A stretch of DNA of 7,744 bases. It comes from Eubacteriales Family XIII. Incertae Sedis bacterium. Its GTDB lineage: Bacteria > Bacillota_A > Clostridia > Peptostreptococcales > Anaerovoracaceae. Under the pieces are notes generated by a model. That model was not told where the DNA came from and made no database searches. It worked only from the letters and a program-made list of their open reading frames with translations. Position numbers and translations under genes: made by a program. Every line of letters begins with the position of its first letter. Positions within the stretch are counted from its first letter, which is position 1. Below are positions 5,998 through 7,744 of the stretch, piece after piece. Location: contig JAITHG010000147.1 of assembly GCA_031280075.1 (NCBI GenBank), positions 1 to 7,744 of the forward strand. The letters run 5' to 3'.

Positions 5998-6749
5998 AAC
6001 TCATGAAACTCCAAGAATATTTGAAATGGCTCGGTATCGCCGAGCCGGAGGGGACGGCAGGGCTGTTGCTGGATTTCATGCGGCTCGTGCTGGAAAAAAA
6101 CGAGGACATCAACCTGACCGCCATCACGGAGGAGGGCGAATTTGTCGAGAAACACCTTATGGATTCTCTCACCTGCTACGGCTGGCCGGAGATAGAATCC
6201 GCCTCCCGCGTCGTGGATGTGGGAACCGGTGCCGGATTCCCGGGTCTTCCCCTCGCGCTGCTCTACCCTGAGAAGGAGTTCCTGCTCATGGACTCCCTCG
6301 GAAAACGCATCTCCTTTCTCCGGGAGGCTGCAGCGGCGTTGGGGATCAGAAATGTGGAATGCCTCCACAGCCGCGCCGAGGATGCAGGCAGGGATCCCAC
6401 CCGTCGTGAGCGCTACGACCTCTGTCTGTGCCGAGCTGTGGGTCACTTGGGAATCCTGTCAGAATACTGCCTCCCCCTCGTGCGGAAGGGTGGGGTCTTC
6501 TATGCCTATAAGACCGTCGGTGCCGCGCCGGAGATCGATCAGAGCCTCCAGGCGAGACTGCTGCTCGGGGCATCCAGTACAGTGGAGACACGCCTTTGCC
6601 CTATTGGAGGGGCTGGTGCTGACGAAACAGGCAATGCTGCCAAGAAGGCCGGGCAATACGCCCACACCATCATGGTCATCCGCAAAGAACGTCCCACACC
6701 GCGCACCTATCCGAGAAAGGCGGGGACACCCGCCCGCGTTCCGCTTTGA
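5994..6749 (+). CDS. rsmG: 16S rRNA (guanine527-N7)-methyltransferase RsmG (GidB)
   Basis: A 251-residue SAM-dependent methyltransferase that makes m7G at position 527 of 16S rRNA in the small subunit. Visible family features are NEDINLTAIT (36-45), KHLMDSL (53-59) and the SAM-binding motif VVDVGTGAGFPGLPLA (73-88). MDSLGKRISFL (99-109), CRAVGHLGILSEYCLPLV (146-163) and the C-terminal TPRTYPRKAGTPARVPL (235-251) complete the pattern. The ATG at 5994 sits inside ATGA with the mnmG stop and has GGAAGGA (5982-5988) 5 nt upstream. A second ATG at 6003 is possible but less well spaced. The protein is slightly longer than the usual roughly 240 residues, apparently through the loop GGAGADETGNAAKKAG (205-220). 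It is the last + strand gene seen; a converging gene ends 19 nt after it. Confidence 0.95.
   Translation: MKLMKLQEYLKWLGIAEPEGTAGLLLDFMRLVLEKNEDINLTAITEEGEFVEKHLMDSLTCYGWPEIESASRVVDVGTGAGFPGLPLALLYPEKEFLLMDSLGKRISFLREAAAALGIRNVECLHSRAEDAGRDPTRRERYDLCLCRAVGHLGILSEYCLPLVRKGGVFYAYKTVGAAPEIDQSLQARLLLGASSTVETRLCPIGGAGADETGNAAKKAGQYAHTIMVIRKERPTPRTYPRKAGTPARVPL
6719..6734. terminator. GC-rich hairpin near convergent gene ends, possible terminator
   Basis: GGCGGG-GACA-CCCGCC forms a perfect 6-bp stem with a 4-nt loop in the last codons of rsmG. Read on the - strand it lies about 35 nt after the stop of the converging gene and is followed by TTTCTC, a weak T-rich tail. On the + strand it is followed by no real T tract. 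The bases also encode the conserved end of RsmG, so the hairpin may be incidental. Confidence 0.3.
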
Positions 6750-6768
6750 GACCTGTGCGGGGGACGGC

Positions 6769-7744
6769 TCAACGGAAGAGGGCGAGGAGTTTCTGCCAGA
6801 AAGTCTGCGGTGCCGTTTCCGGTGTCTCCACCTCGGCCGTTTCCACCAACTCGATGGGCGCGGTCTTGATGGCGAACTGAAGGGAGGCAATCTGTCCGTT
6901 CTTCTCCGACACAAAGGAGAGAGGGGCTGCCGTTTTTCCTTGGAGGGACTTGAGGATGCCGTCGATTCGGCTGTCCATACCCGCAACCCGTCTGTGTGCT
7001 TCGGCCGCGCCCGACGCGAGCGCCGCCGTGCCGCTGGAAAGATCCGTTGCGCCCCCGCGCAGCGCCATCACCCCTCGGTTCAAGGCAGCCACGCCTTCGG
7101 CGAGGGAGCGCCAGCCGCGAGCGACTTCGGCGATGCCACCTACGATCCCCTCGAACCCTTCCGCAAGCCCGTCCACGCCGGTCGTATACTGGACGATGCC
7201 GACATCCAGCGCAACATACTGATCCGTGAGCGAACGGATCCCTTCCGCAAGCTTGGACAGGTCTGGTAGCGCAGCGCCCAGCGTGCCGGCGGCCTCCGCG
7301 ATGCCAGAATCGAACACCGCGTAGCGCTGCTGCAGGGTGCCCAACCCTTCTGCGATTTCGCCAGCGGCACCCTCCACGCTGCCGAGGTAGCGTTCCGTTC
7401 CCCCTAGGGCAGCGTTGTTTCCCTTGAGCAGTGCAGGCAGCGTCTCGAGCAGGGCGATCTGCGACCGAAGCTGCGCAGCGCGCACTTCCTGCCCAAGGGT
7501 GCCCTCCGCCAGCTGCAGGGCCGTGCGCAGGGCAGGAAGCAGCGCAGAAACGCCGGCAGCGGCCTGCTCATTCCCCGCTCGCAGGGCATCCACATCAACC
7601 CCTCCACTTGACAGAGATGCCTTGTACTGCGCGCTGGAGAGTCTGTCCTTCAGCAGCGAGGCTCCCGTCTGCAGCTCAGCAATGGCAGAACGGATGATAC
7701 CGGAAGCGGTGACGAGCTGCGCGAGCCCGTCCGCCTGGACAGAG
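6769..7744 (-). CDS. XXXLXXG heptad-repeat protein, C-terminal part
   Basis: Partial gene entering from the right edge; 324 residues are visible and the TGA stop is at 6769-6771. The GTG at 7591-7593 could be read as a start, but the frame is open without a stop to the window edge and the sequence before it has the same character. I therefore treat that GTG as internal. The middle carries nine consecutive 7-residue units with Gly at a fixed place, such as GWRSLAE, GVAALNR and GTAALAS, encoded by about 7012-7200. Looser repeats flank it. The tail holds PLSFVSEKNGQIASLQFAIK, an acidic Glu/Thr/Pro stretch and FWQKLLALFR, with no membrane segment. Such heptads occur in YhgE/Pip proteins and as extensions of, or neighbours to, MMPL/RND transporters of Bacillota. 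A cell-envelope role is likely but which type it is depends on sequence outside the window. Confidence 0.75.
   Translation of the reverse strand, partial: SVQADGLAQLVTASGIIRSAIAELQTGASLLKDRLSSAQYKASLSSGGVDVDALRAGNEQAAAGVSALLPALRTALQLAEGTLGQEVRAAQLRSQIALLETLPALLKGNNAALGGTERYLGSVEGAAGEIAEGLGTLQQRYAVFDSGIAEAAGTLGAALPDLSKLAEGIRSLTDQYVALDVGIVQYTTGVDGLAEGFEGIVGGIAEVARGWRSLAEGVAALNRGVMALRGGATDLSSGTAALASGAAEAHRRVAGMDSRIDGILKSLQGKTAAPLSFVSEKNGQIASLQFAIKTAPIELVETAEVETPETAPQTFWQKLLALFR
7012..7200 (-). repeat. nine uninterrupted XXXLXXG protein heptads
   Basis: Glycine recurs exactly every 21 nt for nine units, and the same register can be followed more loosely back to about 7347. The repeats are conserved at protein level, not as identical DNA, which points to structural selection rather than recent duplication. 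Confidence 0.8.

Noticed and set aside
6217..7269. 350-codon + strand open frame spanning rsmG end and the heptad-repeat gene
   Set aside because: It overlaps two recognisable genes in another frame and strand, and its product shows no family features; it is a GC-rich shadow frame.
7591..7593. GTG as start of the heptad-repeat gene
   Set aside because: The frame continues open for 50 more codons to the window edge with the same composition, and no ribosome binding site is evident, so the gene very probably starts outside the window.

Overview
The window is a chromosomal housekeeping block: the end of rpmH, then rnpA, yidD, yidC, jag (khpB), mnmE (trmE), mnmG (gidA) and rsmG (gidB), all on the + strand. 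A partial gene on the - strand converges on rsmG and runs off the right edge. This order is the classic one on one side of the bacterial replication origin, typical of Bacillota (Firmicutes). A Gram-positive-type affiliation is supported by the single short YidC that starts directly with a membrane segment, by the Jag (Jag_N-KH-R3H) gene after yidC, and by the XXXLXXG heptad-repeat protein next door. DNA is GC-rich (roughly 60% by eye). The class cannot be settled from the sequence alone; Clostridia or Negativicutes are reasonable guesses.

Layout. 1-95: C-terminal 30 codons of ribosomal protein L34. 127-671: RNase P protein and YidD, overlapping by ATGA. 711-1430: YidC, with a TTG start behind a strong ribosome binding site. 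1431-1548: the only sizeable gap (118 nt), carrying a candidate promoter and two 11-bp direct repeats. 1549-2610: Jag, with an unusually long Arg-Gly-Asp repeat linker. 2607-4064: MnmE, overlapping jag by ATGA and carrying a small low-complexity insert between G4 and G5. 4111-5997: MnmG. 5994-6749: RsmG, overlapping mnmG by ATGA. 6769-7744: C-terminal 324 residues of an XXXLXXG heptad-repeat protein on the - strand.

How the genes fit together. L34 and RnpA link ribosome synthesis with tRNA 5' maturation. YidD and YidC insert membrane proteins. Jag is an RNA-binding protein often encoded beside yidC. MnmE and MnmG form the complex that modifies U34 of certain tRNAs, and RsmG methylates G527 of 16S rRNA, so the second half of the cluster is an RNA-modification unit. 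Three ATGA overlaps suggest translational coupling within the cluster.

I found no mobile element, CRISPR array, tRNA, rRNA or unfamiliar multi-gene system. The most unusual points are the Jag linker, the repeats in front of jag, and the heptad-repeat gene that takes the place where noc/parA/parB often follow rsmG.
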